From Acetobacterium malicum subsp. dehalogenans DSM 11527 (GTDB taxonomy: Bacteria; Bacillota; Clostridia; Eubacteriales; Eubacteriaceae), in NCBI RefSeq assembly GCF_000472665.1, contig NZ_AXAC01000004.1, positions 1-64,000 on the forward strand: a stretch of 64,000 nucleotides of DNA, written 5' to 3'. The translations under genes were made by a program, and so were the position numbers. Every line of letters begins with the position of its first letter. Position 1 is the stretch's first letter. Shown here one piece after another: positions 24,880 through 32,456 of this stretch. The notes beneath the pieces were generated by a model that saw only the letters and a list, made by a program, of their open reading frames with translations, did not search any database and was not told the DNA's origin.

Positions 24880-26676
24880 TTATTTCTTGATTGCGTCAAC
24901 AGGGCATTTTTCAAAACATACACCACACTTGATACACAGGGTTGGATCGATGACAAAGGGAATCTTTTCTTTTTTATTGCCGGTAATGGCGCTAACGGGA
25001 CAATTTTTCAGACAAAGGCCGCAGTTTTTACATTTTTCTTCGATGATTTCATAGGCTAATAAAGCCTTACAGGAGCCGGCCGGACACTTTTTATCGCGGA
25101 TATGGGCTTCGTATTCATCCCGGAAATATCGCAGGGTACTTAAAACCGGGTTGGGTGCGGTCTGACCCAGGGCACACAGGGAAGATGCCTTGATATCGCG
25201 AGCCAGGGTTTCCAGTTCGTCAATATCACTCATCACGCCTTTACCGAGGGTGATTTTTTCCAGAATATCCTTCATCCGTCTAGTTCCTAGGCGGCAAGGG
25301 GTACATTTTCCGCAGGATTCGTCAACGGTAAATTCCAGGAAGAACTTGGCGATATCAACCATACAGGTATCTTCATCCATAACGATCAGTCCGCCGGAGC
25401 CCATCATCGCACCCAATTCGATTAATGATTCATAATCGATAGGGGTATCAATATGGCTGGCCGGAATACATCCACCAGAAGGCCCCCCGGTTTGAGCCGC
25501 TTTAAATTTCTTGCCATTGGGAATGCCACCGCCGATTTCATAAATAACTTCCCGCAGGGTGGTGCCCATGGGGATTTCCACCAGACCGGTATTATTGATT
25601 TTTCCACCAACCGCAAATACCTTGGTGCCCTTGCTTTTTTCGGTGCCCATGCTGGCAAACCACTCCGAGCCTTTTAATAAGATCTCTGGAATATTGGCAA
25701 AGGTTTCAACGTTGTTCAGGATGGTCGGCTTTTGCCATAATCCTTTTACGGCTGGGAATGGCGGACGGACCCGTGGTTCACCACGTTTACCTTCAATCGA
25801 GGTCATCAGCGCGGTTTCTTCACCACAAACGAAAGCCCCGGCACCAAGACGGATTTCCAGATCAAATTTAAAACCGGTATCCAAAATATTTTCGCCTAAT
25901 AAGCCATATTCGCGAGCCTGGTCAATGGCAATTTGCAGGCGGTGAACGGCAATCGGATATTCAGCCCGAACATAAACAAAACCGTGAGTAGCGCCGATGG
26001 CATAACCAGCAATGGTCATCGCTTCAATAACTGAATGGGGATCGCCTTCTAATACGCTGCGATCCATAAAGGCGCCGGGATCGCCCTCGTCCGCATTACA
26101 GCAGACGTATTTTTCATCGTTAACCTGTTGGGCCGCGAAATCCCACTTGGTGCCGGTGGGAAATCCACCGCCGCCCCGGCCGCGCAGACCAGAATCTTTA
26201 ATGGTCTGAATGACTTCAACAGGTGTCATTTCCGAAAGGGCTTTGGCTAGAGCCTTGTAACCATCAAAGGCAATGTATTCATCAATTTCTTCGGGGTTGA
26301 TCCGGCCACAATTTCGCAGGGCAACCCGTAATTGTTTTTTAAAGAAACTGGACTGTTCAATATCTTGATTGTCTTCCTGAACCTGGCTGCTGGCTTCCAG
26401 CAAGCGGGTCACAAGTCGGCCTTTTAAAAGATGTTCTTCCACAATTTCGGGAACATCCTTCACATCAACTCGGCAGTACATGGTGCCTTCTGGGTAAATA
26501 ACCATAATTGGGCCTTCTTCACAGAGACCAAAACATCCTGTTTGGACAACCTTAACTTCGCTATCAAGCTGATTCTTTACCAGATTTTGATTTAATTCAG
26601 ACATTATTGCTTCAGAATTTGAAGAGGTACAACCTGTACCACCGCAAACTAAAACATGTGAACGAAACAATTGCAT
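24880..26676 (-). CDS. NuoF/HydB-like NAD-binding flavoprotein subunit of the FDH complex
   Basis: A 598-residue diaphorase subunit expected to hold FMN and exchange electrons with NAD(H). N-terminal thioredoxin-like 2Fe-2S domain (VCGGTGCTSSNS, QTGCFGLCEEGP), NADH/FMN core (GLRGRGGGGFPTGTKW, CNADEGDPGAFMDR), SLBB region, the 4Fe-4S motif SCGKCTPCRLGTRR, and a C-terminal two-cluster ferredoxin (CKNCGLCLKNCP, CIKCGVCFEKCP). Size and domain order match HydB of electron-bifurcating hydrogenases. It lies 26 bp upstream of fdhA. GAGGAGGAAAACTAC precedes the ATG. Confidence 0.93.
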   Translation of the reverse strand: MQLFRSHVLVCGGTGCTSSNSEAIMSELNQNLVKNQLDSEVKVVQTGCFGLCEEGPIMVIYPEGTMYCRVDVKDVPEIVEEHLLKGRLVTRLLEASSQVQEDNQDIEQSSFFKKQLRVALRNCGRINPEEIDEYIAFDGYKALAKALSEMTPVEVIQTIKDSGLRGRGGGGFPTGTKWDFAAQQVNDEKYVCCNADEGDPGAFMDRSVLEGDPHSVIEAMTIAGYAIGATHGFVYVRAEYPIAVHRLQIAIDQAREYGLLGENILDTGFKFDLEIRLGAGAFVCGEETALMTSIEGKRGEPRVRPPFPAVKGLWQKPTILNNVETFANIPEILLKGSEWFASMGTEKSKGTKVFAVGGKINNTGLVEIPMGTTLREVIYEIGGGIPNGKKFKAAQTGGPSGGCIPASHIDTPIDYESLIELGAMMGSGGLIVMDEDTCMVDIAKFFLEFTVDESCGKCTPCRLGTRRMKDILEKITLGKGVMSDIDELETLARDIKASSLCALGQTAPNPVLSTLRYFRDEYEAHIRDKKCPAGSCKALLAYEIIEEKCKNCGLCLKNCPVSAITGNKKEKIPFVIDPTLCIKCGVCFEKCPVDAIKK

Positions 26677-26703
26677 GTAGTTTTCCTCCTCGTAAAATTT
26701 ATA

Positions 26704-27069
26704 TTATTGATTTTCTTTTAGCGTGTATTCCGAGCAAACCTTGCCATTGGCAAGGTGATCTAAAACGACCTTGGCAACTTTCTCAGGCGTCATATTTACA
26801 TAGGTAACCTTAGTACCATCTTTATCAATGATGTCAACGATCGGTTCTAAACTACAAACACCGATACAACCGGTTGCAGTAACGGTAACATTATGGATGT
26901 CCCGTTTTTGTATTTCAGTCAAAAATGCCTGCATCACCGGTCGTGCCCCGGCGGCAATACCACAGGTAGCCATGCCTACAACCACTCGGATCGAATCATT
27001 GTCAGTTCGCATGCCCACTTCTTTAAGTGTTTTTTGTCGGATTGCTTCTAGTTCGGCAATAGTTTTCAT
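26704..27069 (-). CDS. Small 2Fe-2S ferredoxin-like protein (HydD-like)
   Basis: A 121-residue protein with a thioredoxin-like 2Fe-2S fold: cysteines in GMATCGIAAGAR near residue 36 and in ATGCIGVCSLEP near residues 77-81. Proteins of this size sit between the NuoE- and NuoF-like genes in Acetobacterium-type hyd operons (HydD). Its role there is unclear; it may be an extra electron carrier or an assembly factor. Its ATG overlaps the stop of the NuoE-like gene (ATGA at 27066-27069). Confidence 0.85.
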   Translation of the reverse strand: MKTIAELEAIRQKTLKEVGMRTDNDSIRVVVGMATCGIAAGARPVMQAFLTEIQKRDIHNVTVTATGCIGVCSLEPIVDIIDKDGTKVTYVNMTPEKVAKVVLDHLANGKVCSEYTLKENQ

Positions 27070-27578
27070 TGAACAATTCCTCCATCTTCTGTTTTACAGC
27101 CTTCAATAATCACGGGAATGTCATCTTTTGTTAAACGTCCAAATACTTTTCCATTAATCGTTAAAACTGGGGCTAAACCACATGCACCCAAACAGCGGCA
27201 GTCTTCCAGGGTAAACTCACCATCCGCGGTCGTTTCGCCAACCCCAATCTCCAGGGTTTCTTTTAATTTGTCTAAAATTGGGCCAGAGCCCTTAACATAA
27301 CAGGCTGTTCCCATACAGATTGAAACTCGGTGTTTACCTTTGGGATTTAAAGAGAAAAATGAGTAAAAAGAAATAACACCAAATACCTCAGAAATGGGGA
27401 CATTCATTTCTTTAGCAATGATCTCTTGGGCTTCTACTGGTAAATAACCATATAATCCCTGGACCTCGTGTAGGATAGGGATTAATGCTCCCTTTGAATT
27501 CTTGTGCTTGGCAACGATGTCGATAACTAAATGAATTCTTTCATCGTTTTCCATGCAACCACTTGCATTTGCGTTCAT
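27066..27578 (-). CDS. NuoE/HydC-like 2Fe-2S subunit of the FDH complex
   Basis: A 170-residue thioredoxin-fold 2Fe-2S protein. It has the NuoE helices (GALIPILHEVQGLYGYLP, VFGVISFYSFF) and four cysteines in CMGTACYVKG and CRCLGACGLAP. In bifurcating enzymes this subunit relays electrons near the flavin. It is first in the operon, behind AAGGAGGCGGTTTT, and downstream of a Moco-type leader and terminator. The operon NuoE-HydD-NuoF-FdhA copies the hydrogenase hydC-D-B-A order with FdhA in place of HydA. Confidence 0.93.
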   Translation of the reverse strand: MNANASGCMENDERIHLVIDIVAKHKNSKGALIPILHEVQGLYGYLPVEAQEIIAKEMNVPISEVFGVISFYSFFSLNPKGKHRVSICMGTACYVKGSGPILDKLKETLEIGVGETTADGEFTLEDCRCLGACGLAPVLTINGKVFGRLTKDDIPVIIEGCKTEDGGIVQ

Positions 27579-27624
27579 AAAACCGCCTCCTTAAAGTTTT
27601 TTGTTTAATGAATTTTAAAAATTC

Positions 27625-27661
27625 AAAAAAATAAACTCTAATCTGTGTAGATTAGAGTTTA
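27625..27661 (-). terminator. Leader terminator (attenuator) upstream of the FDH operon
   Basis: TAAACTCTAATCT and AGATTAGAGTTTA form a perfect 13-bp stem with a 4-nt loop (27632-27661). On the minus strand it is followed by TTTATTTTTTTG, an intrinsic terminator placed between the riboswitch-like element and the first gene. This fits control by premature termination. Confidence 0.75.
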
Positions 27662-27766
27662 AAACTAATGTAAAGGATTGCATAACGGGCAATCCGAATA
27701 AAACAGCAAGATAAAAATATTACAAATCAATAATATCAATATTTTGCTCTTTTATTTTTATAGTTT

Positions 27767-27872
27767 CTCCTTTCCACAATGGGAGGCATTACCGTTTCCA
27801 ATAATACCCTACGGATCAATGGCTCATAGATCGCAAAAAAATGCAAACCCTTAGACTCCATTGATTTGGAGT
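27767..27872 (-). promoter_or_regulatory. Molybdenum/tungsten cofactor (Moco) type riboswitch
   Basis: On the minus strand the leader begins ACTCC and ends GGAAAGGAG, so the ends pair. The 3' part reads GGAAACGGTAATGCCTCCC followed by ATTGTGGAAAGGAG, which matches what I remember of the Moco RNA motif (GCCUCCC, then GGAAA-GGAG). An alternative local hairpin ACTCCA/TGGAGT at the 5' edge competes with the end pairing. It lies between a strong promoter and a terminator in front of a Mo/W enzyme operon. Class assignment is from memory of the motif. Confidence 0.65.
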
Positions 27873-27891
27873 AAATTCAATATTTGGTCAC

Positions 27892-27920
27892 ATTATACAT
27901 GTGCTATTTTTTTTTGTCCA
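27892..27920 (-). promoter_or_regulatory. Promoter of the FDH operon
   Basis: On the minus strand TGGACA (27915-27920), a 17-bp A-rich spacer and TATAAT (27892-27897). Transcription would start about 15 bp before the riboswitch-like element. Confidence 0.75.
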
Positions 27921-28006
27921 GCGAAGAATTATTCAATTAAATCGTAATAATTAAAAATATACGAAAATGAAATAGCGGGATCAGAGAATGCTATCCCAAC
28001 TTTAAG

Positions 28007-28141
28007 ATGGAAAAAAAGTCTAAAAACGGCAATAAATATGGCTTTTCAGTTGGAGCAATAATAACAACTGATCGAACAGGGAGCGTAAGTATTTCTGGGG
28101 AAGAAGGGAACAAAAATGAAGAGAGGATTCATGAAGAATAA
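28007..28141 (+). CDS. Candidate 44-residue protein, no family
   Basis: The frame begins MEKKSKNGNKYGFSVGAI, continues with a Thr/Ser/Gly-rich centre and ends in an acidic tail EERIHEE. There is no clear ribosome site before the ATG, and a frame of this length is possible by chance in AT-rich DNA, so support is weak. Listed because the surrounding 1.5 kb is otherwise empty. Confidence 0.2.
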   Translation: MEKKSKNGNKYGFSVGAIITTDRTGSVSISGEEGNKNEERIHEE

Positions 28142-28258
28142 TAATAGGACGAAGGGTAAAATATTAAATTCACTATAAATGAAATAAAAGGCCATGAGTA
28201 ATTTTACTCGTTATAATCCTGGATTTAATAATCAGGAATTATAGGGGGAAAAATTCTC

Positions 28259-28287
28259 TTGACTCAATAAAAAACGAAAGCTATATT
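28259..28287 (+). promoter_or_regulatory. Promoter-like sequence inside the gene desert
   Basis: TTGACT (28259-28264), 17-bp spacer, TATATT (28282-28287) on the plus strand. No gene of recognisable kind follows for more than 1 kb, so if active it would make a non-coding or small-protein transcript. Confidence 0.35.
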
Positions 28288-28521
28288 TAAATTTTTTTAC
28301 CTGATGAAGAAAATCCCTCGAGCTGCAAAAAAGTTAAGCATTTTTTTAGTTCGAAACATTTGCTTTTGAACTGATGATCAGTTGCCGAGTAAAGATGGGA
28401 AGAATAAAATCAAAAAGTTGGAAAATAATTCATCCAGATAAAAAAAAGAGCCTGATGCGCTTAATTTTTAGAAAATAGGTCTTTAAAGCCATTTGAGGGA
28501 GGACATGGAGTGGAAAACAAG

Positions 28522-28543
28522 TTGTTTGTTACATAACAAACAA
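28522..28543. repeat. Perfect 22-bp palindrome
   Basis: TTGTTTGTTA-CA-TAACAAACAA. The 2-nt centre and lack of a T run fit a protein-binding operator better than a terminator. Confidence 0.55.
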
Positions 28544-28580
28544 TTTGCTGGAGAAAAATATCGATTAAGATAACTTTATA

Positions 28581-28607
28581 TTTTCGTTGTTAAACATTTA
28601 ACGAAAA
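28581..28607. repeat. Near-perfect palindrome with one bulged G
   Basis: TTTTCGTT-g-TTAAA, CA, then TTTAACGAAAA. The arms share the AACGA/TCGTT core with the palindrome at 28869. Confidence 0.5.
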
Positions 28608-28868
28608 GGGTGTTAAGCGTGCAAAAGAGCTAATTTCCAAATAGACACGAATAGATAATTATAGTTATGTTTAGATATGTTTAGTAATTAATTGATCGGT
28701 ATTATTGTATTTAGGCTATTCGATTGTTAATTTTAAGCCAATGTACAAAAAAATCCTAATTTGAAGAACTGAATATTTTTTCACAGTGCCAAAGGTTCTT
28801 TTTTTAGAAAAATATCGAACGTCGGACGCGGTCGAATTTTACTGAAAAGTTCGGAAATATAGGTGCTG

Positions 28869-28923
28869 ACATCGTTAAATAAATAATTAACGATGTTTAA
28901 AAAGCTGGTGTTTATCAGCTTTT
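28869..28923. repeat. Two adjacent hairpins, ACATCGTTAA and AAAAGCTG arms
   Basis: ACATCGTTAA (28869-28878) pairs perfectly with TTAACGATGT (28887-28896). Directly after, AAAAGCTG (28900-28907) pairs with CAGCTTTT (28916-28923), followed by AACCTGTTTGTTTTTT, so the second could be a terminator of a plus-strand small RNA. Confidence 0.5.
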
Positions 28924-29459
28924 AACCTGTTTGTTTTTTAACGAACGAATCATTTTTGGGTGCAGAATCTATTTGAATAACTGTTCTCCGTTGCTCAATA
29001 GTGAGTGTAAAATTTAGGAATAGATAACCTAAAATACTGCGTAAAATTACAGCAAATCTCATAAAAAGTGTCGTCTCTGAGGCGAAGATACTTAAATATT
29101 ATTAAGAAAAGTCAAAAAATACTTATAATTATGCAATTTTTAGTAAAAGCGCTTGATCTTAAAGGAATGAAATTTCGTATATTCGTAAAAAAATAGAGAT
29201 TTAAAATATTATCCAACCGGTTAAAAAATTACTAAAAAAACGATTAAATGGATTTAAAAAAATAAAAAACCACAGAACAAAAAAATACTTACTTGAGATC
29301 ATTATAATTTTACTTTTGAATTAAATCACAAACAAACAGTTATCTGGAAGAAGCAAACCAGATGCAATTACAGCGCAATAATGGTATCATTTAACAAAGG
29401 ATTATCAGAATAATCAAAAGTGATGACTTTCCCGACCAGGTCGGGGGATGGGAGTAAGT

Positions 29460-30182
29460 GTGAACTGGGATTGTTTAATTGTCGATGATGAAGTGGAACT
29501 GGCGAAAGCGACCTGCGAATATTTTGAAATGTTTGGCCTGACCTGCGCCGTTGTGACAAATTTTGATGAGTGTGTCTTATTCATGGAAAACAATCAGGTT
29601 AAACTGATTTTGTTGGATATCAATCTGGGAATTGACAGCGGCTTTGAATTGTGTAAAGCACTCCGAAAAAATACCGATGTGCCGATTCTTTTTATCAGTG
29701 CCCGGCAGAGTGATGATGATGTCCTGATTGCCTTGAATATCGGTGGCGATGATTATATCAAAAAACCCTATTCCCTCAGCGTTCTGCTGGCCAAGGTGAA
29801 GGTTATCATCAAACGCTATGATGGGGCGGCGCAAAAATCCGGGAGCAGTGATGTGGTCAGTGCACAATTAGAAGCGCCGGATCGTTGCGGCAACCTGAGA
29901 ATCGATAAGGATGCCATGAAGGTCTATCGCTATGACAAAGATGTTGGCTTCAAAACCAAGGAATTCAAGCTGTTTTTATACCTTTATGAAAATAAAAACC
30001 GGGTGATTGCTAAAGATGAATTGTTCGCCAAAATTTGGGGGGACGCGTTTTTCAGTGACGGCACCCTGAATGTCCATATCCGGAAAATCCGTGAGAAAAT
30101 CGAAGAAAATCCCAACCAGCCAAGGCTGATTAAAACCATCTGGGGCACCGGATATATGTTCGAGACTGGGGACAACGAATAG
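29460..30182 (+). CDS. OmpR-family response regulator
   Basis: A 240-residue two-component regulator. The receiver domain (about 1-120) has acidic residues in LIVDDEVE, the phosphorylation Asp in LILLDINLG and the Lys in DDYIKKPYS. The C-terminal winged helix (about 140-235) has FKTKEFKLFLYLYEN and the recognition region DGTLNVHIRKIREKIE. I chose the GTG at 29460 because GGGAG lies 5 bp before it; an in-frame ATG at 29448 gives 4 more residues. The cognate kinase gene follows by 49 bp. Confidence 0.93.
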   Translation: MNWDCLIVDDEVELAKATCEYFEMFGLTCAVVTNFDECVLFMENNQVKLILLDINLGIDSGFELCKALRKNTDVPILFISARQSDDDVLIALNIGGDDYIKKPYSLSVLLAKVKVIIKRYDGAAQKSGSSDVVSAQLEAPDRCGNLRIDKDAMKVYRYDKDVGFKTKEFKLFLYLYENKNRVIAKDELFAKIWGDAFFSDGTLNVHIRKIREKIEENPNQPRLIKTIWGTGYMFETGDNE

Positions 30183-30231
30183 CTGTGGTCGTGCTTTTTA
30201 AACAAAAGAGAATACTCAGTAGAGGAAATGT

Positions 30232-31539
30232 ATGAAAATTAGAAATATGGTGATCCTGTTTACGGTGATCATGCTAGGAGCTTATTTGGCTGTAATCGGC
30301 ACCATCAATGCCTCCCAGATCAATCGGGTCGATGTTACCGAGATTAACCAGGTCGCTAAAACCATCGAACAAGACTGGCACGCTGGCGATGCAGAAGAAT
30401 CCGGTACAAACGGTGGCATGTCCTACCAGATTGCCCTGGTGACCGACGAAAACTATCAGGCCCTTCTGTTTGATGGTATCAGGAATCGACAGACGATCAT
30501 TGATTTGATCGGAACCGCAGCGGATGGCCAGGAAGAACTGCTGGGCAAGATCATCATTCGGACCGACGGTAGTGAAGAAGCAACCATGAAAAGAAATTTG
30601 ATTGTGATGATCACCCTTACCTTTGGGCTGGTCATGCTGATGGTTTATCTGCTTATCGGGCGGGTACATACGACGATTCTCAGACCCTTTGGGGTGATGA
30701 AGGGGTTTGCCCGAAAAATTGCCGACGGTGATCTGGAGTTCCGGCTGCCGATGGATCGGGGCAATTACTTTGGCGCTTTCACGGAAAGTTTTGATCTGAT
30801 GCGGGAAGAACTGAGAAAGGCCCGGCAGGGTGAATATCAGGCTAATATCAGCAAGAAAGAGCTGGTGGCGGAACTGTCCCATGACATCAAAACCCCGGTG
30901 GCTACCATTAAAGCCATCTGTGAGTTACTTGAGATCAAGCTGGCACAATTGTCAGCGGGGGATTTATCGGGGTCAACCGCAACAACGATCAGCGAAAGTA
31001 TCGCAAAAATTGCGGTGATCGATGCCAAAGCCGATACTATTGACGCGCTGATCAGCAATCTCTTCCACGCCACCCTGGAAGAACTGGAAATGCTGAAGGT
31101 CAATGTCAGTGAGCAACCCAGTACCGTGATCGTTTCAATGTTTACCGATATGGATAATTTTGGGAAGATCCACTTTAAAAATGAACTGCCGGCGTGTCTG
31201 ATTTTTTGTGATTCGCTGCGGCTGGGTCAGGTGATTGACAATATCATCAGCAATTCTTATAAATATGCCGATACCGATATCGATATCTGGTTTAATCTGG
31301 ACAAAACAGATAAAAAGCTAACCATAAAGATCAAAGATTATGGGGCGGGGGTCGATCCCGATGAATGTCCGCTGGTGTGTGAAAAGTTTTTTCGGGGGTC
31401 CGGGGAATCGATCCAAAACACCCCGGGATCGGGGCTGGGCCTCTATCTGGCCAGGCAGTTTATGGCCGCCATGGGCGGTAGCATCCGCTGTTATAATGAG
31501 GATGGCTTCACGGTGGAACTGGGCATCAGAGTAGTGTGA
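30232..31539 (+). CDS. Membrane sensor histidine kinase
   Basis: A 435-residue kinase with two transmembrane helices (about 6-27 and 122-144) enclosing an extracellular loop of about 95 residues, then a HAMP region, a HisKA helix with the phospho-accepting His in AELSHDIKTPVATIK, and the ATP-binding blocks NIISNSYKYADT, DYGAGVDP and GSGLGLYLARQF. The sizeable outer loop differs from the very short loop of BceS-type kinases, so it may sense its ligand directly rather than through the ABC transporter. Confidence 0.93.
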   Translation: MKIRNMVILFTVIMLGAYLAVIGTINASQINRVDVTEINQVAKTIEQDWHAGDAEESGTNGGMSYQIALVTDENYQALLFDGIRNRQTIIDLIGTAADGQEELLGKIIIRTDGSEEATMKRNLIVMITLTFGLVMLMVYLLIGRVHTTILRPFGVMKGFARKIADGDLEFRLPMDRGNYFGAFTESFDLMREELRKARQGEYQANISKKELVAELSHDIKTPVATIKAICELLEIKLAQLSAGDLSGSTATTISESIAKIAVIDAKADTIDALISNLFHATLEELEMLKVNVSEQPSTVIVSMFTDMDNFGKIHFKNELPACLIFCDSLRLGQVIDNIISNSYKYADTDIDIWFNLDKTDKKLTIKIKDYGAGVDPDECPLVCEKFFRGSGESIQNTPGSGLGLYLARQFMAAMGGSIRCYNEDGFTVELGIRVV

Positions 31540-31552
31540 TGGTCTTGCCAGT

Positions 31553-31617
31553 TAAGAAACAGATAAGAATTTAATAAGAGTTGGCAAAAGACCGGTTAAG
31601 AACATTTGAAATATAAT
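31553..31617 (+). promoter_or_regulatory. Phased response-regulator boxes and promoter for the ABC transporter
   Basis: TAAGAA at 31553, TAAGAA at 31564, TAAGAG at 31575, a degenerate AAAAGA at 31586 and TAAGAA at 31597 are spaced by exactly 11 bp. TATAAT follows at 31612-31617 with no good -35. Direct repeats one helical turn apart are the usual target of OmpR-type activators, here probably the regulator encoded at 29460. Confidence 0.7.
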
Positions 31618-31621
31618 TAGG

Positions 31622-31656
31622 CCATGGAAAGCAAAAGCCGACCATGGTCTTTTATC
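31622..31656 (+). terminator. Possible leader hairpin before the ABC transporter
   Basis: GGCCATGG pairs with CCATGGTC across a short A-rich loop and is followed by TTTTATCTTC. It lies in the 5' leader and may attenuate transcription; the T run is short. Confidence 0.35.
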
Positions 31657-31696
31657 TTCGGGATAAAGATCCAATCTAGTCAATCGGGAGGAACGA

Positions 31697-32455
31697 ATGT
31701 CAAACACAATTCTAAAGGCAGAAATGCTCAGTAAAACCTATTCAAACGGCAGCATCATGCAGCATGTTTTAAAAAATCTTAACATCGAAATTAAAGCCGG
31801 TGACTTTACCGTCATCATGGGGAGCTCGGGTTCGGGAAAATCGACCCTTCTTTATGCCCTTTCGGGGATGGACAAGCCGACCCTGGGAACCATTGATTTT
31901 AAAGGCGAAGCGATTTCCAATTATTCCAATGACAAGCTGGCCGTATTTCGCAGAAAGCACTGCGGCTTTGTATTCCAGCAGATCTATCTCAATGACACGA
32001 TGACCGTGCTCGATAATATTATGATCTCGGGGCTGCTGGTCAGCCGTGATAAAAAGGCCATTGCCAACCGGGCCAAGGAATTGCTCCAGCAGGTGGGGTT
32101 AAGTGATGCCTGCTATCATAAATATCCGTCCCAGCTTTCCGGCGGCGAAGCCCAGCGGGTGGCGATTGTCCGGGCGCTGATCAATGCCCCGGAAATCGTC
32201 TTTGCGGATGAACCCACTGGGGCGCTCAACTCGACCAATGCCATCAATGTGTTGGATGTGATGACCGAGGTCAATGCCTCGGGCCAGAGCATTATCATGG
32301 TGACCCATGATATCAAAACGGCCCGCCGGGCCAACCGCATTCTGTATTTAAAAGATGGGGTCATCATCGATGAGCTGAATCTGGGCGCCTATCGTAAGGA
32401 CGATCCGGACCGCCATCAAATCCTGCGGGAATTTCTGGAAAGTATGGGTTGGTAG
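31697..32455 (+). CDS. ABC transporter ATPase (MacB/BceA type)
   Basis: A 252-residue ATPase with Walker A GSSGSGKS near residue 42, signature LSGGEAQR, Walker B VFADEPTGAL and H-loop MVTHD. This subclass pairs with FtsX-like permeases that export, extract or sense peptides and lipids instead of importing nutrients. The permease follows after one base (stop at 32455, ATG at 32457). ATCGGGAGGAACG precedes the ATG. Under the control of the upstream two-component system, it is likely a peptide-antibiotic or envelope-stress response. Confidence 0.93.
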   Translation: MSNTILKAEMLSKTYSNGSIMQHVLKNLNIEIKAGDFTVIMGSSGSGKSTLLYALSGMDKPTLGTIDFKGEAISNYSNDKLAVFRRKHCGFVFQQIYLNDTMTVLDNIMISGLLVSRDKKAIANRAKELLQQVGLSDACYHKYPSQLSGGEAQRVAIVRALINAPEIVFADEPTGALNSTNAINVLDVMTEVNASGQSIIMVTHDIKTARRANRILYLKDGVIIDELNLGAYRKDDPDRHQILREFLESMGW

Positions 32456-32456
32456 T

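Larger units (their letters stand above)
27950..29440. other. AT-rich gene-poor region with multiple palindromes
   Basis: About 1.5 kb without a gene of ordinary size, much richer in A and T than its neighbours. It holds a 44-codon frame (28007-28141), a promoter-like TTGACT-17 bp-TATATT (28259-28287), perfect or near-perfect palindromes at 28522-28543, 28581-28607 and 28869-28896, and a hairpin at 28900-28923. It separates the FDH operon from the two-component system. It may carry small RNAs or decayed DNA; no family recognised. Confidence 0.6.

Noticed and set aside
30274-30882. A 202-codon minus-strand frame
   Set aside because: Antisense to the sensor kinase; no start signals or recognisable domain.
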